Part shown: positions 33,925 through 46,359 of the stretch, piece by piece | How positions within the stretch are numbered: position 1 is the first letter of the stretch | Layout of the letters: each line of letters begins with the position of its first letter | NCBI GenBank assembly: GCA_029255685.2 | Contig: CM055313.2 | Coordinates: 47,820,079 to 47,884,078, forward strand | Direction: 5' to 3' | Length of the DNA stretch: 64,000 nucleotides | Source of the DNA: Silene conica | Taxonomy: Eukaryota > Streptophyta > Magnoliopsida > Caryophyllales > Caryophyllaceae | Translations under genes and position numbers: made by a program | Notes under the pieces: model-generated | What the model was told of the DNA's origin: nothing | What the model saw: only the letters and a program-made list of their open reading frames with translations | Database searches by the model: none

Positions 33925-34850
33925 AGACCCCCCGGTCGGGTAACCGAAAGGGAAACCGGCTCTCCCTCAACTTAGTTCCCGGCATCAATTAAGTGTTGAT
34001 TAGAGGTATAAGGTAGTAGAACTATAGATTAGTTTCTATACTTGGATGATATTGTATTGATGCGTATTAAGGTATGCCTTAAGCTGGCCTCTGAGGTTAA
34101 TACGTGAGCTTGTTGCCATATATGGGGATATGCCTTAAGCTGGCCTCTTAGCCCTATATGTGTATGGTTGTCGTGTCTGGGATATGCCTTAAGCTGGCCA
34201 CTGAGCCCAGACATGTTTGTTGTGATCGCGTTGGTACATGCCTTAAGTTGGCCTCTGAGTCTGACGAGTAGAGCAGCTGCACAACGGGGCATTTAGGTCG
34301 TAACACCTCACCCGGAGTGCAGATGTTTGATGCTAGAACATGCCTTAAGCTGGCCTCTGAGTTTAGTATCTTGTGATGTAGTGAAGGGACATGCCTTAAG
34401 CTGGCCTCTGAGTCCTTTACTTTTGGGTGCTAGTCTATGCCTTAAGTTGGCCTCTGAGTCTAGTGTCTTGCTGATTGGCGAGTCTATGCCTTAAGTTGGC
34501 CTCTGAGTCCTTGCTTGCTGAATGTTTTAGTGTTTAGGTTATGTCTTAAGTTGACCGCTGAACCTTTACACTTGCTGAATGATTGGTATGTAGGTTATGT
34601 CTTAAGTTGACCGCTGAACCTTATACTTGCTGAGTTTTATCTGCTTGCCTGGAGTTGGTACAGTGTCAGATATTGATGTTGATATTGATGATATAGATGT
34701 TGATATTGATGAGTATGTTGCTTTGACTTTGTTATTGTTCATCCAAGGCATTGGATGACTCTTTAGTCAGTTTCGTAAATGGTTTGGATTCAAAGACCCC
34801 CCGACCAGGCAACCGGTAGGAAAACCGGCTCTCCTTCCAAATAGTTTCCG
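33925..34850 (+). repeat. Pair of conserved modules bracketing the SL hairpin array
   Basis: A segment reading GACCCCCCG..AACCG..AGG.AAACCGGCTCTCC occurs at about 33925-33985 and again at about 34794-34850 in the same orientation. HF has both copies in the same arrangement (2297-2360 and 1591-1652, minus strand). The array lies between them in both elements. Confidence 0.6.
34062..34627 (+). repeat. Tandem array of about ten covarying hairpins (SL)
   Basis: The core is ATGCCTTAAGCTGGCCTCTGA with variants, flanked by unit-specific complementary arms: CGTATTAA/TTAATACG, CATATATGGGG/CCCTATATGTG, TGTCTGGG/CCCAGACA, GATGCTAGA/TTTAGTATC, AGTGAAGGG/TCCTTTACT. The inner stem is GCC/GGC in most units and GTC/GAC in the last two, around TTAAGCT or TTAAGTT. 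Mismatches within the arms are largely G.T on the + strand, meaning G.U in a + strand transcript. The unit at about 34490 pairs only weakly. Confidence 0.75.
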
Positions 34851-35370
34851 AAGTTGGTTGAGAGCCGTGCATTAGTGATTGCATGATAGTATGAGATTCA
34901 GTTACTGAGATATTGATATGCTTCACATGTTTATATATGTTGGAGTGTTTTGTTTGTATTCTGTGTTACGTGTCGTTACAAAAGGTGGCTAGGAGAACTC
35001 TAGTCACTCCCCACTGATTGTGGCGTACATATTTTCATGTATGTAGGTACATGCAGGTTGGACGGGGTTCACTGAGAGCTAGCGAGTGATGATCCACTTG
35101 TCATCTTATGACTTACACTTTCGATTAGCTAGACTCTAGTTTTGTTACAGTTTATGTTTTGGTGCCTGTAGGGATGTTCCATCCCAGGATGTTGTATTTA
35201 TTTAGTTTCCGTACTTAGACTGTATACTTATCTATTTCTGTTTATGTCAGTTTCAGTTTCAGTTTTAATTCACCTCGCATGTTGTTTAAGTTAAAAAGTT
35301 TAAATTCCGCTGCATTTTTAGTACTTTGTATGATTTTATTTTCCGCTTTCGCGAGGGGTTTTACAAACAT

Positions 35371-35994
35371 GGAAAGAACTCACCGGATTTTTCAGCGTAT
35401 GAGAAACCTCCCCAAACCAGCGTGAGCTAGGAGGTTTCGGTGGCCAACTGTGCCACTCTAAGTACCTGAAAAAGTCAAATGAAGAAAAGACCTTTTTCGA
35501 GGATTAAACGTGTTTTGGGTGATTGATAATGCATTTGAAGGTTTGAACAAAGGAGAAGAAGTGGAAGCACAAAGGACAGAATAGGGAAAAGAACTCCCTT
35601 ATGGCGTTTGCCCGCTTCCCGAGAAATCACGAACAGTCTGCACAGGTGAAGTGGTCGATCGACCGGCTTAACTGGTCGACCGACCAAGTGTCAGATACAA
35701 TGCCTTCTGATCTGCAGGGATCTGGTCGACCGACTGATGGTGGAGGTCGGCCGACTGGATTTCGTGTACAGTGGCCTTCTTCTTCTCGAAATTAACTTGT
35801 ATCAACCAAGTTAATCTTCCCCAAACCTGAAAAACATTATATATACGCCCAAAACATGCGCAAAAATCCAGAACCAAGTCTAATTGTCTCAACTACGCAA
35901 CAAAGAAAAAATAGTTCTAAAAACTAAAGCAAGCAAAAACTAAATTGTCTCAACAAAACAAAAAATTGTCTTAGGAACTAAAAACTTGGAGATC
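35371..35994 (-). other. G2 copy C 3' untranslated region, second part
   Basis: This continues C after SL. It contains the AACCTCC hairpin near 35404-35440 and GGTCGACC palindrome pairs at about 35652-35690 and 35725-35757. No ORF is supported. Confidence 0.6.
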
Positions 35995-36434
35995 TCATCC
36001 GCGAAAGATGCGGAAAATCTCGGACCACGGATTTTGGCTATATGCCGTAGTTTCCACCGTGTTTGTTTGAATTGCCAAACACGTCTCCTTTCCGTCACAA
36101 AGCATATGTGACAGAATACTCTTCTTCTCTTCTTCTCTTCTCTTCTTGTCCTCCTCATCCACCAAATCCGGATCATCATCCTCTTTGTAGCTCAAGATCC
36201 CGAGTCCTCCCCGTTGTACAACGACGACCTTAGCTAATCCTTTCCCCAAACCGTTTCCTGCAATATGCAAAACAGAAGCATCCTCCATATTGCTCCCAAT
36301 CTGGGGCGGAGGTGTAAAAATAGGTATGGGTATAGACTCTAAGATAGGAGAAGTGGTTATGACCTCATACTTCTTTTCAGAAGTGATAGCACTACATGTG
36401 ATGGGGGTCATAGCATCCTTCTTCCTATAGGACA
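35995..36434 (-). pseudogene. G2 copy C gag-PR, C-terminal part
   Basis: This open minus-strand frame of about 146 residues covers the post-protease tail (SYRKKDAMTPITCSAI to SEIFRIFRG) and the family stop at 35995. It is cut at 36434 by copy B, whose target GGACA lies inside the codons for LSYRKK. The rest of the ORF is at 60098-62565. Confidence 0.8.
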
Positions 36435-38177
36435 TGATGCCCGTCGTTGAGGGTACCAAAGATAAAATTTATAATTCCTAAACTTTAACTATAGATAGCG
36501 AAAGTCAGGGTCGAACCACAGAGAGGTGGGGAATGTTTATTGTTTGATGTTAATGTTTTAGGGTAACAAAAGTGGGGGTTTGATTGATTGTTACTAAGTC
36601 TAGAAACAAATATAAAAATAAAACAAGTAAATAAAGATGAGAATAGAACTATAGTAAAAGAGATGCTAGGATGTTTGGGTAATAAACAGCTAAGATAGTA
36701 TAAATCTTAAGTCAACATGTATTGCAGTCGCGTAAGGGGTGTAACATATCCTTTAGGTCTATGCTACCTAATAGCTCCTTTCGGCCTATGCTATTAGTTC
36801 CTAGGTCTCACAATTATTGGGTGTCAACAATAAGGGTGATTCCTAAATTCTAGGTCTCATACCTTTCAGTCTTAAGTAACCTAGCCGTCTTAAAGCGTAA
36901 ACCAATGCCCTTCCCGTATCTTTCAATCTTGGGTAGGTGATTACTAACATCCTACAAGTCTCCCTTGGGTCTCATTATAGGATACTATAGTCAATGAAGT
37001 AAAACGAAACAGAATACATACGCGAGTAGGTCGACTGACCAGCTAACCCAGTCGGCCGACCACAACCTCAGTCGACCGACCCGTTAGGCAGGTCGGCCGA
37101 CCAAGGCGCTGCTACAGTCGGTCTCGGAATCTATACTACCTACGCATATCTACCCCCTACATCCTAACATATGAAATTAGCTACTCATGATTACTACAAC
37201 AATAATGAAAACAGGAATAAACATGGAAATCATAATGAGTATCACTCTAAACATGCAATCACTAATAAGGTTTTGGAATTCTATCTTAAACCGAATGCAA
37301 TAATTCTAAACTAATAATAATAGAACTGAAATTAAGAGGAGAATTACCGGAAATAGGATTAAAGCAGAAAAAGGAACAGACTTTATTGATGAATGCTTGA
37401 AAGATTGATGAACAAAACTAAAAGTGCTTGAGAATTATTGAAAGATTACAACTAAAGATAAAACTAAATTCTAAAACTCGAATTATAAAACTTGATGTAA
37501 GACTTGATAGATAAAAGATTGTATAAAACTGAATGCTAAGTCTCAATCATGAACCCTAATCACGTAATTAGCTTAAATAGGCGGAAATAAAGAGTTTCCT
37601 AATGACCTAATCACTTGAATGGGCTTTGCGGAAATTTTTGGGTCTGCGCTGAGGTCGGTCGACCTGATGATGAGGTCGGTCGACCTCCTGTCGGGCTTGG
37701 TGAACTTCTGACGAATTCTGCAGCGCACGTTGATTTTAACCAGCTGCCATTTCTTCGTTACTCATGATAATAAGGCGATTCTCACGGCGTTGGAAAGCTA
37801 AGAGGTTAAGCTTTCACCTCCAAGTGGAATCACTCCATTATCAGCTCTAGAACTCGAGATATAGCAATTTGAAACAGGCTGCAATATCGTGGATCGATTC
37901 TTTGCTTTTTTAGAGCTTGTAAACTATATGCACCTCTGCTTATGCTATCTTCAGGCCTTGAAATGTGCTCTAGGCTTCGTTCCTTCATGTCCTTAGCCAT
38001 AAAAATCACTTGAGGACGTATTTTGTTTGAAATCGCCTCTTTTCCGCATAATTCTGCAAAATAGCATAAAAATACGAAAGTAGACAAAAGTTGGGAAATA
38101 AAGGCTAAAACATCGTAAATGAGCTCTAAAATGCGTGTGAAAATAGATGTAAAACGTCACAAAATAGACACGCATCA
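36435..38177 (-). repeat. G2 copy B 3' LTR
   Basis: It contains GGTCGACC palindrome pairs at about 37027-37105 (two pairs) and 37650-37690. A TATA-like CTATTTAAGC on the minus strand at about 37571-37580 lies about 75 bp downstream of the second cluster. The sequence is otherwise AT-rich with no ORF. Confidence 0.9.
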
Positions 38178-40269
38178 AATTCCCCAAACCAAACCCTTGC
38201 TTGTCCTCAAGCAAGAACTAGACTCGATCTTAACTAATGGAACGATTTCAATCTCAGAGCGAAATTTACATGTAAGCTTAAACCAATGCCAAGTACAAAA
38301 TGAGAAAATATTTAAAACATGCAAACGAGTTATGGTGTTGTCAAATTTTGCAAAACTAGAGACTATAAAGACTTTATACCATGGACTCTCGCGGTACGCT
38401 CGAGACACTCATGAAGCAAAGGGTGAGTATATGTAGAAGATAGAAAGAAGTATATTGTAATGACACTCACCTAACTACGACCCATGAAAACATGCCTGCA
38501 ATCTAACATGACCAAGTAATTCTACAACTATGTATAAACACACTCGTTAAGTGACTCAGATACATGCAATTGAAGTAATGAAAGATATGTGAGGTGAAAG
38601 GTAAAAAGTGGTTAAGATGGTTTTGGATTTGTGGGGTTAGTAGCCAAGCTAGTAAAACCGATTCTCAACAACATATTTCACGACTTTTGACATTAAGAAA
38701 GTGCTCTTTTATAGCACAACTCTCACATTAAATATAAGAAAGGACTCCCAAAATATTTTGAACGAAGTACGGGAGTGATAACATGTAAAAGAAAGGGCTT
38801 TTTGGAACGAAATTTTGATATTGCCAGTTGCTGTCAGTTGGTCGACCGACCCATGGAGGTTGTCGATCGACTGACTTCTGTACGTTTTTGACTTTTTTTT
38901 GTTTTTATTTTCTTTCTTTCCTTTTTTCTGAACTTTTCTGTTCTTTTCTTTCTGTTCTTTTCTTTCTTTCTTTTCTCTTTTTGCTCAGGATAGCATATAA
39001 ACCAAGATGCCTCAAAAAAAGAACCAAAGACCACAAATACTAGCTTGGAAGGGTAGGCTAAGTATGGGATGTAGTTTTGGGGGATAAAAAAGGCAATTTT
39101 GGCTATGTTAAGCTTATGGGTAAATACGAGAAAAGGGATCCCAAATGCACGTACCAAGACTCACAAAACGAGATAGTAAAACAAGTATATAGCAGTTCAA
39201 GTTCATGTTTATGCATATTCATGTAACATGTTTCAAGGGGAGTACTACTCACATCCTAGACAACTGGTTTAAGAATGAAACCAGGAAATAAGCTCTAAAA
39301 CTCAGAATGTATAGTAGGTTGCCAAGGTATAAGTCAAGTCTCAAGAAAACAAGTTGACAAAAACTCGTAGATATGCAAAAGACTCTCATACTAAAACAAG
39401 TTGACAAGGCAAGGTAAAGGCATAAAGATGTAAGATAGCAAAGATCATCCTTGAAATACTCTTATTCCGACTCGACCTATATGCTAAAATACACGTGCAT
39501 TCTTTTGAAATTTTTGAAATTTTTCTATATTGTTTTTTTGGATTTTTGTTGTATATGCAAGGAAAACAAAGAAAAGAACAATGCAATACGGAAATGCAGA
39601 TAAACGTGTGACAAAATGCAATGGAACAATGCAACGCATGTGACAGGAAACCATTCCCCAAACCAACCCACACAATGTCCCCATTGTGCATTAGCCTAAG
39701 TAAAGGTTTCAGAAAATTAAAGGAAAGATGCAATAAAAACCAAGAAAAATTTGAAAGAACTCACTGGATTATTAAGCGCATGAGAAAAACCTCCCCAAAC
39801 CAGCGTAAGCTGGGAGGTTTTGGTAGCCAGCAGTGCCACCCAAGTACCCAAGATGGTTGCATGATTCCCGGGGAAGAAACGAGCAAGCTGTAACAGATGG
39901 GTAGGTCGACCGACCTATGTCTCTGGTCGACCGACCTTCCTGCGAACTGCAGGAATTCGAGAAATGTAGGGACCAGGTCGACCGACCTACGTTTCTAGTC
40001 GGTCGACCACCTCTGCTGCACAGTGGCCTTCTTTTCTTCGGAAATAACTTGTGTTAACCAAGTCATTCTTCCTCAAACCTGAAAAAATCATTGTATATGC
40101 GCCTAACAAATGCGCAAGATCCCATAACCAAGTCTTAAAATGTCTTAAATACGCAACAAAACGAAAAAGTTCTAAAAACTTAAAGCAAACAAAAAATAAA
40201 AAGGTCTCAACAAAACGGAAAGTAAATTGTCTTAGGAGCTGAAAATTTAAACAACTATCCGCTAAAGAT
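38178..40269 (-). other. G2 copy B PPT and 3' untranslated region
   Basis: The PPT is at 38178-38192 (TTGGTTTGGGGAATT on the sense strand). Further in are a polypyrimidine stretch (about 38895-38990), palindrome pairs (about 38836-38875, 39902-39932, 39975-40012), the GNRA hairpin (39670-39689) and the AACCTCC hairpin (about 39787-39823). No RT or integrase trace is seen. Confidence 0.65.
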
Positions 40270-42634
40270 GCGGAAAATCTCAAATCACGGCTTTTGGCGA
40301 TATGCCGTAGTCTCCACCGTGTTTCTTTGAATAGCAAAACACGTCTCCTCTCCGTCGCAAAGCATATGCGACGGACTCTTCTCTTGAGCTTCTCTTCTCC
40401 TTCTCTTGTCCTCCTTATCGGTAATGTCCGGGTCCTCATCCTCCTTATAGCTTAGGAATCCCAGTCCTTCTCTTTGCACTATGACCTCCTTTATTGTGGG
40501 TTTCCCCAACCCAATTCATGTAGTAGTCACAATAGAAGCATCCTCCATATTGCTCCCAATCTGGGGCGGAGGTGTAAAAACAGGTATAAGAGTAGGTAAT
40601 AAAGTAGGAGAAGTAGTGATGACCTTATACTTCTTTTCAGAAGCAATAGCATTACAAGTAATAGGGGTCATAACATCCTTCTTCCTATAGGATAGACCAT
40701 AAATAATAGAATGCTTTCCTACTTTGAAGGTCAAGGTCCCATTACCTACATCTATGATGGCTCCTGCAGTGTGGAGGAAAGGTCTCCCTAGTATTATAGG
40801 TATATGGGCATCCTCAGGGATGTCCAAAACTACAAAATCGACTGGGAAGAAAAACCAGTCAATACGCACAGGGATGTTTTCCAACACCCCTATGGGTTCC
40901 ATGGATGTACGGTCGGCCATTTGGACGGTCATGCTGGTTACTGCAAAGTTGGTCATCCCTAGTTTCAAGGCTGCGCTTAGAGGCATGACACTAATACTAG
41001 CTCCTAGATCGCATATGGCCTTTTTAACAGGAAAGGTCCCTATGTTGCAGGGTACAGAAAAGCTTCCAGGGTCCTCTAGCTTATGAGGGGCAATAACATG
41101 TGATAGGAAACTGGATCACTCTTCGGTAAGGGCTACCGACTTAACTTTATCTAGAGACCGCTTTCATGATAAAAGTTGTGTCATAAATTTAAGATATGAA
41201 GGAACTTGTTGAACGAGTTCTAAAAACGGAACTTGAACATTCAATGAACGAATTACATCTTTAAATTTGTCGAACGATACCTGTTCCTTTGTAGGTATGA
41301 GTCTCTCCGGAAAAGGAGGGGCGGAAGATTCAGTATTTGCAGCCCTTCTCAGAAACTTGGGGGTCTTGTCACCCCGGAAAAGGAAGTCCCTTAAGTTATC
41401 CGGTATTTCAGGTCTGAAAGCATTCCCCTGTTCAGCGTCAGCGGTCGGTCGACCCTCATCCTCGGTCGGTCGACCTACTTCCTGTACAGCAGTGGTTTCT
41501 GGAATCTGCTCAGAGGTCGGTCGACCTGGCTCCTTGGTCGGTCGACCTCCCTCGTTGCTGCTCGGCTTCGGCTGTTTCTCCTTATTCTTTTCGCCTGCTT
41601 TCTCACTTCCCACCTTAGCTCCACTTCTCAGTGATATGATGTTTAGAGTATCTTTCTTTAGGTCCGTCTCGGTCGGAAGTTGACCCGGAGCTCTAGTGTC
41701 ATTCTTGCTCGCGATTTGAGCAATTTGGGACTCTAACATCTTCATCCCTGCTTCCCTTGCCTGAGATTCCTTCTGAACCAACCCAATGAGGTTATGGATG
41801 AGAGCATCCGTATTGGGTGGTGGTTTTCAAAATGGTTGAGGGTTGAAGGGTGGTTTTTGGAAACCTTGCTTATGTGGAGGGATGTATGTGGAGTTTTGTT
41901 GCGGTTGTAGATGTTGTGGGTTAAGTACATTCTGGCTTCTCTACCTCATATTGGGATGGACATTATTATTATTTGGATCATAAAAATTATTCCCACGATA
42001 GTGCTGAAAGGCGGCACACGTCTCATTAGATGAGGTACAAAATTTTGATACGTGTCTCTCTCTACCACATCTCTCACATACAAACGGTCCGTCTTGAACT
42101 GCATTCACCTGGTACATACCTCCTTTACTTCCATTCCCAATATTGAACTTCCCACCACTCTCCAGCTTATCTAACTTGGCCATCAAGGCCTCAATAGCAG
42201 CTACGTTAGACTCAGCTTTCCTTTGGTTACCACGGGAAGTCCCATGTTCAGCACGGTGTACAGCAACGTCTTCGATTATCTTGAGACCCTTAGTCTCTCC
42301 AGAATTCTCTTGGAACCTTTCGTTGGCTGCAGCATCCAAGTAGGCCCTATTGTCGTCATATAGACCATTGTAGAACTGGTTGCAAAGAAACCATTGTTCG
42401 AACCCATGATGTGGTATGGATCGAACAAGTCTCTTGAACCTATCCCAAGCCTCACTGAAGTCTTCATTAGGCCCTTGTTTGAAGCTTGTTATCTGCGCCC
42501 TTAAGGCATTGGTCTTGGCTGTAGAGTAGTACTTTCTGTAGAAGGCCAAGGCCAAGGTATTCCAATCCGTAAATCCCGCAGCAGTGCGGTCTAGATCTCG
42601 ATACCATTCCCTCGTTGAGTCTCTGAGAGAGAAG
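40270..42634 (-). pseudogene. G2 copy B gag C-terminal two thirds and protease
   Basis: The minus strand carries gag core (TAKTNALRAQITSFKQG, AWDRFKRLVRSIPHHG), zinc knuckle CERCGRERHVSKFC, the GRPT-rich linker, the VSFDKFKDVIRSLNVQVPFLEL segment, protease DLGAS and ILGRPFLHTAG, and the charged tail. Stops include TAG near 41941 (Trp in D), one near 41829, one near 41166 and an early TGA at 40285 just before the family end. The frame is cut at 42634 by TG. The upstream gag pieces are at 51076-51524 and 58134-58290. Confidence 0.83.
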
Positions 42635-43899
42635 TGTTGGGAAATGTGTCCTCAACAATAGTGCGATCACGTAATTAAATCTCATAACGAGAATGCGCAA
42701 GGGATGATACAAATTATTAGTCAACTGACCAACATTAATCGGTAATGATTGGCTAGCTAGAGTTTGACATTACTGTCGTATGACGGTGGTGGTCAGTTGA
42801 TCCCTTTAGGTCACACCTTTAGGACAATTCCCTTAAATTGATAGAATGATCAAATGTATGTTGATACGATTTGATCATATTCCTTAAAGTCGTATATCGA
42901 GAAATTAGAGGTTAAATCTTATTGTAAGATTTTTGTTTAAAATTGAAATGTGTCAATTGTTAAACATTAAACGATATTTTATTATCTCGTTATTAGAATG
43001 AATCGGGTTGAGATTAATACAAAGGTTGTAAATCGTATTGACGATAAGTGATCATTTTATAAAACAGTAATTTCGAATTACTTGTCAATTGATAAATATG
43101 ATTTATTTAATATATATATGTTTATATATATAGATTATTTATACGATAAATATTTTATAATTGTATTAACTTGTGACATATAAGATGTCACATAACACAC
43201 AATTGTAGCAATTGACGTTTTTATAAAATGAGATCCACTTATGGTGGATGGCCGGTTATTATAGGGTAGTTAAGGTATGATTATGTGTTAATTATCCATA
43301 AGACATAATCATTAAAGAGTTTATTGGAAACTCTACCTAAGGCCACCCTATAATACCTTGAGAAGTGATGATGTCCCCTTGTTACACATCCCATAGCCGG
43401 CTTCCCCTTCCCAAGTGAGCATGCTTAAGTTATTTCAATATCTTATTATAAGGCATGCTTGATATATATATGTATATATCACATTCATTCCAACTCTTAA
43501 CCTAGCCGAAAATTCACTAAGGTAAGAGAGATTTTACAACCTCAAATACTTATTATAAGATAATAAAAATTATACTAAAAGTAGTATTCATATATTATTC
43601 TAATTAGAGAGATTAGAATAAGTTTAAGGAAGAAATCGATTCTAGTCTAGCACAAACAAAGATTCGGTTTTAAGGGTTTGTCTTGGTGCATCCGGAGGAG
43701 GTATTCTAATTTGGGTACTCGGAGGATCATCCTAGCATATTATTGGACCGTGTGTAAGGGTTCATTTTCTCCTCTTTCCGCATATAGTAGCATGCATAAG
43801 ATCTTATAAACGAGTTTATAAATATGTTAATTAAAAGTTAATTAAAGGGTTTTGTTAGTATGACTAAATTAGTTTATGAGCAACTAGTTAAACCCAACA
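42635..43899 (+). repeat. TG 5' LTR
   Basis: It begins TGTTGGGAAATG and ends AAACCCAACA. AT-rich sections, including a TATATATATG stretch near 43455, could hold the promoter. It pairs with 49811-51075. Confidence 0.92.
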
Positions 43900-43901
43900 A
43901 T

Positions 43902-43913
43902 TGGTATCAGAGC
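43902..43913 (+). promoter_or_regulatory. TG primer binding site, tRNA-iMet type
   Basis: TGGTATCAGAGC starts 2 nt after the LTR end, the usual copia arrangement. Confidence 0.85.
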
Positions 43914-46359
43914 AAAATGGTTGTTTGCATGCTTTCCGTTTCGTTTTTACGGAGTTATTAGAATAACAAAATAAAACTTGATAATTTTCGTTTAAATATA
44001 TGATATGCACGAAATAATTTAAGCATGAATACCTACTGTTTTCTAATATGATTTAGAATATTTGGAATAATTTTTGCATGAATATTGATCATTGGTATTT
44101 TAATTTCGGTTTTTAATACGTCTTAATGGTTAAAAATGATTAATTTCGGGAAAAATAGTTATAATAAACTTCTGGCCGAGATTTTTCAGTATGATATCAC
44201 ATGTATTTTCTATAATATGAATATGAATTTTCGTAAATTATGGATTTATAAAACGTGTGATATGAATTTTAAAGGTTAAAATGCAATAAGATGAATAAAA
44301 ATGGGTTAAAATAGTTATATTATGAATTTGACTATAAAAATTTATGAGGATGTCACATGCAATATTTAAAATTTATGTTGAATTTTCCAGAAATTTATCT
44401 CAAATATTGCAATATTATAGATTTTTAATGTAAAAATCGGGTAATTAGTGACATTATTTCGACTTTAATAGTTTAAGTTAGAATTTGGCCATAAAAATTT
44501 AACACGATGTCATATATATTATTTCCAGCATGTATAAAATTTTCGAGAATTTTATCTTATTTTATGCTTGAGAAATAATTTTAAAGGTTAAAATCGTACG
44601 ATATATGACGTAAATCGTTAAAATTTGCAAATGTTGTTAAAAATGGCCGAAAATGTAACCCATATTAGTCATATGTGATATGTTCATCATGAAAATATTC
44701 TTGGGTGCCTAAAGTTTCAGATTTGATTTGTATTGATTTAATTTTGTTTTGTTAAAAGTAGCATTTAAAATTAATTAAAAAGAGGCATGCTTTAAAATTT
44801 CGGCTATGGGGCAATGTGCCATTTAATTTTCTGTCCATCTTGTGTTCTTAAAATGTTTTGGAAGGTATAAAAATATTATTAGTATTTAATTTGCATTTAT
44901 GAAGTTAATTATTGAATTTTCCGACTTAAATTGCTCGTTTTGCGTGTTATTTTCGAAATAATAATAAAACCGTATAAAATACTAATATTTTAACTTTCTG
45001 AAAATTTTAAGAACATTCTGGTTTTTCAAAATTTGAATTTTGAATTTTCGAAATTTTTATGACTCTTTTGAATTTTATATTATTTTTTCCCGAAAAACCG
45101 AGTAATACCGATCAATATTAAAATATATTAAGTTAATTCATGTTCAAAGTTTGAGTAAGACTAAATTTTGAATCCTATGCGAGTTAGGATGATTAACTTA
45201 AGGATGAAAACCGTTTCATTTAATGCATAGTGTTGTTAAACGTTAAAACACGCAATTCCATAAAAACCGAGGTTTACGATAACTATTTAAATAAGTGTTT
45301 TAAATAGGACGATTTGGCTTAGGATTTGCATGTTAATTCATATTTATATAAGCATTGCATATTTTATATTATGAATGTCATGATTTATTTTTACGTAATT
45401 TTGGGAATTATGTAATTTACTTAGTATGGCCTATTTTTTTAATCGGTATTTCCCGTAATGTAAGGGGTTACCGATTCGGTTGTAATTTTGTGATCTCGCA
45501 TCACCCAATTGTAATTTATTTCTATTTTATAATGTATAAAGTAGACTAGAAAAGTTGTAATATTTGTAAAATCCGGAGTTCCTTGAAGACGGTGCCATTC
45601 GGAAAGGAGTTCCGACAAGACGGTGTTTACCTCGAAGTGCGTGCCGCGTGAAGTTCAAGGGACCAAAGGAGTTGGTTTCCGAATTTGTACTTTGTTATTT
45701 CTTTTCTAGGAAAGGCCATACTAGGGTTTATTTATGCTTTTATTTTTGCTTTTTATATGTTTGCATGCATAGCCAAATCGTCATACATCGTATCATGCAT
45801 GTTTCGACCTAGTCGACCTAGTCTTTTATTTTATCGATAATTCACCGACTTAGTTCACTTAAACGGAGATAGATAATAATTTGACTAGATCTCTTACATA
45901 TAAACATTGAGACTTAGCCTTACCAAAAAGTACGGACCCATGAATCCCTTCTTCACAAGAACGTAGGCTCGGCTACACCGGGGTACTAAAATTGTCACGT
46001 TGGGTAAGTGGGGTAATAAGATTACACCTTGAAATTTGGTTGATCTCAACGAAAGTATTCGTAACCGTAGTTGCAATAAGTTCGGGCTAAAGATAATTTT
46101 AAGAAAATTGTCGACCGAGAGTTCTAAGAGTAGAACCGATTAAAGAGTTAATCCACCAAATTATACCGATACGGGTTGAATCGGCTACACCGTGCCCTGA
46201 TTAGTATGGGTTTGGGTATCGGGATTGTTTACTTAATTGGGTAAGAGATCATTAAGTAAATACATAACTAAACTTGTTAAAGTTTCTAGTTTAAAATTAT
46301 GAATTTAAAATGATGTTGTTTTTCCTTTTATTATTGTAGTTTAATTTTCAACATCAACT
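43914..46359 (+). other. TG leader
   Basis: This is 2.4 kb of AT-rich untranslated sequence with repeated motifs such as GTCACATGCAATAT and GTCATATATATTATTT (about 44200-44700). It has no palindrome pairs of the kind seen in the CP and CM leaders and no supported ORF. Confidence 0.55.

Larger units (their letters stand above)
32500..35365 (+). mobile_element. SL: solo LTR with hairpin array
   Basis: This 2866-bp insertion begins TGTAACATCCC and ends GGGGTTTTACA. It is flanked by the perfect 5-bp TSD AACAT (32495-32499 and 35366-35370), and G2 copy C continues on both sides. There is no second LTR, PBS or coding region, so it is best read as a solo LTR left by LTR recombination. The TGTAACA start resembles many Ty3/gypsy chromovirus LTRs, but the lineage is not assigned. 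It carries four CCGG palindrome modules (33463-33762) and a hairpin array (34062-34627). An alternative is a complete short non-autonomous element. Confidence 0.85.

Noticed and set aside
32500..35365. SL as a complete non-autonomous element rather than a solo LTR
   Set aside because: No internal LTR pair, PBS or PPT was found, and its ends and size suit one LTR. The alternative is not fully excluded.
37830..38087. Short minus-strand ORF repeated at 59750-60007
   Set aside because: It lies in the two LTRs of copy B and is duplicated because the LTR is duplicated. It has no domain or start signal.
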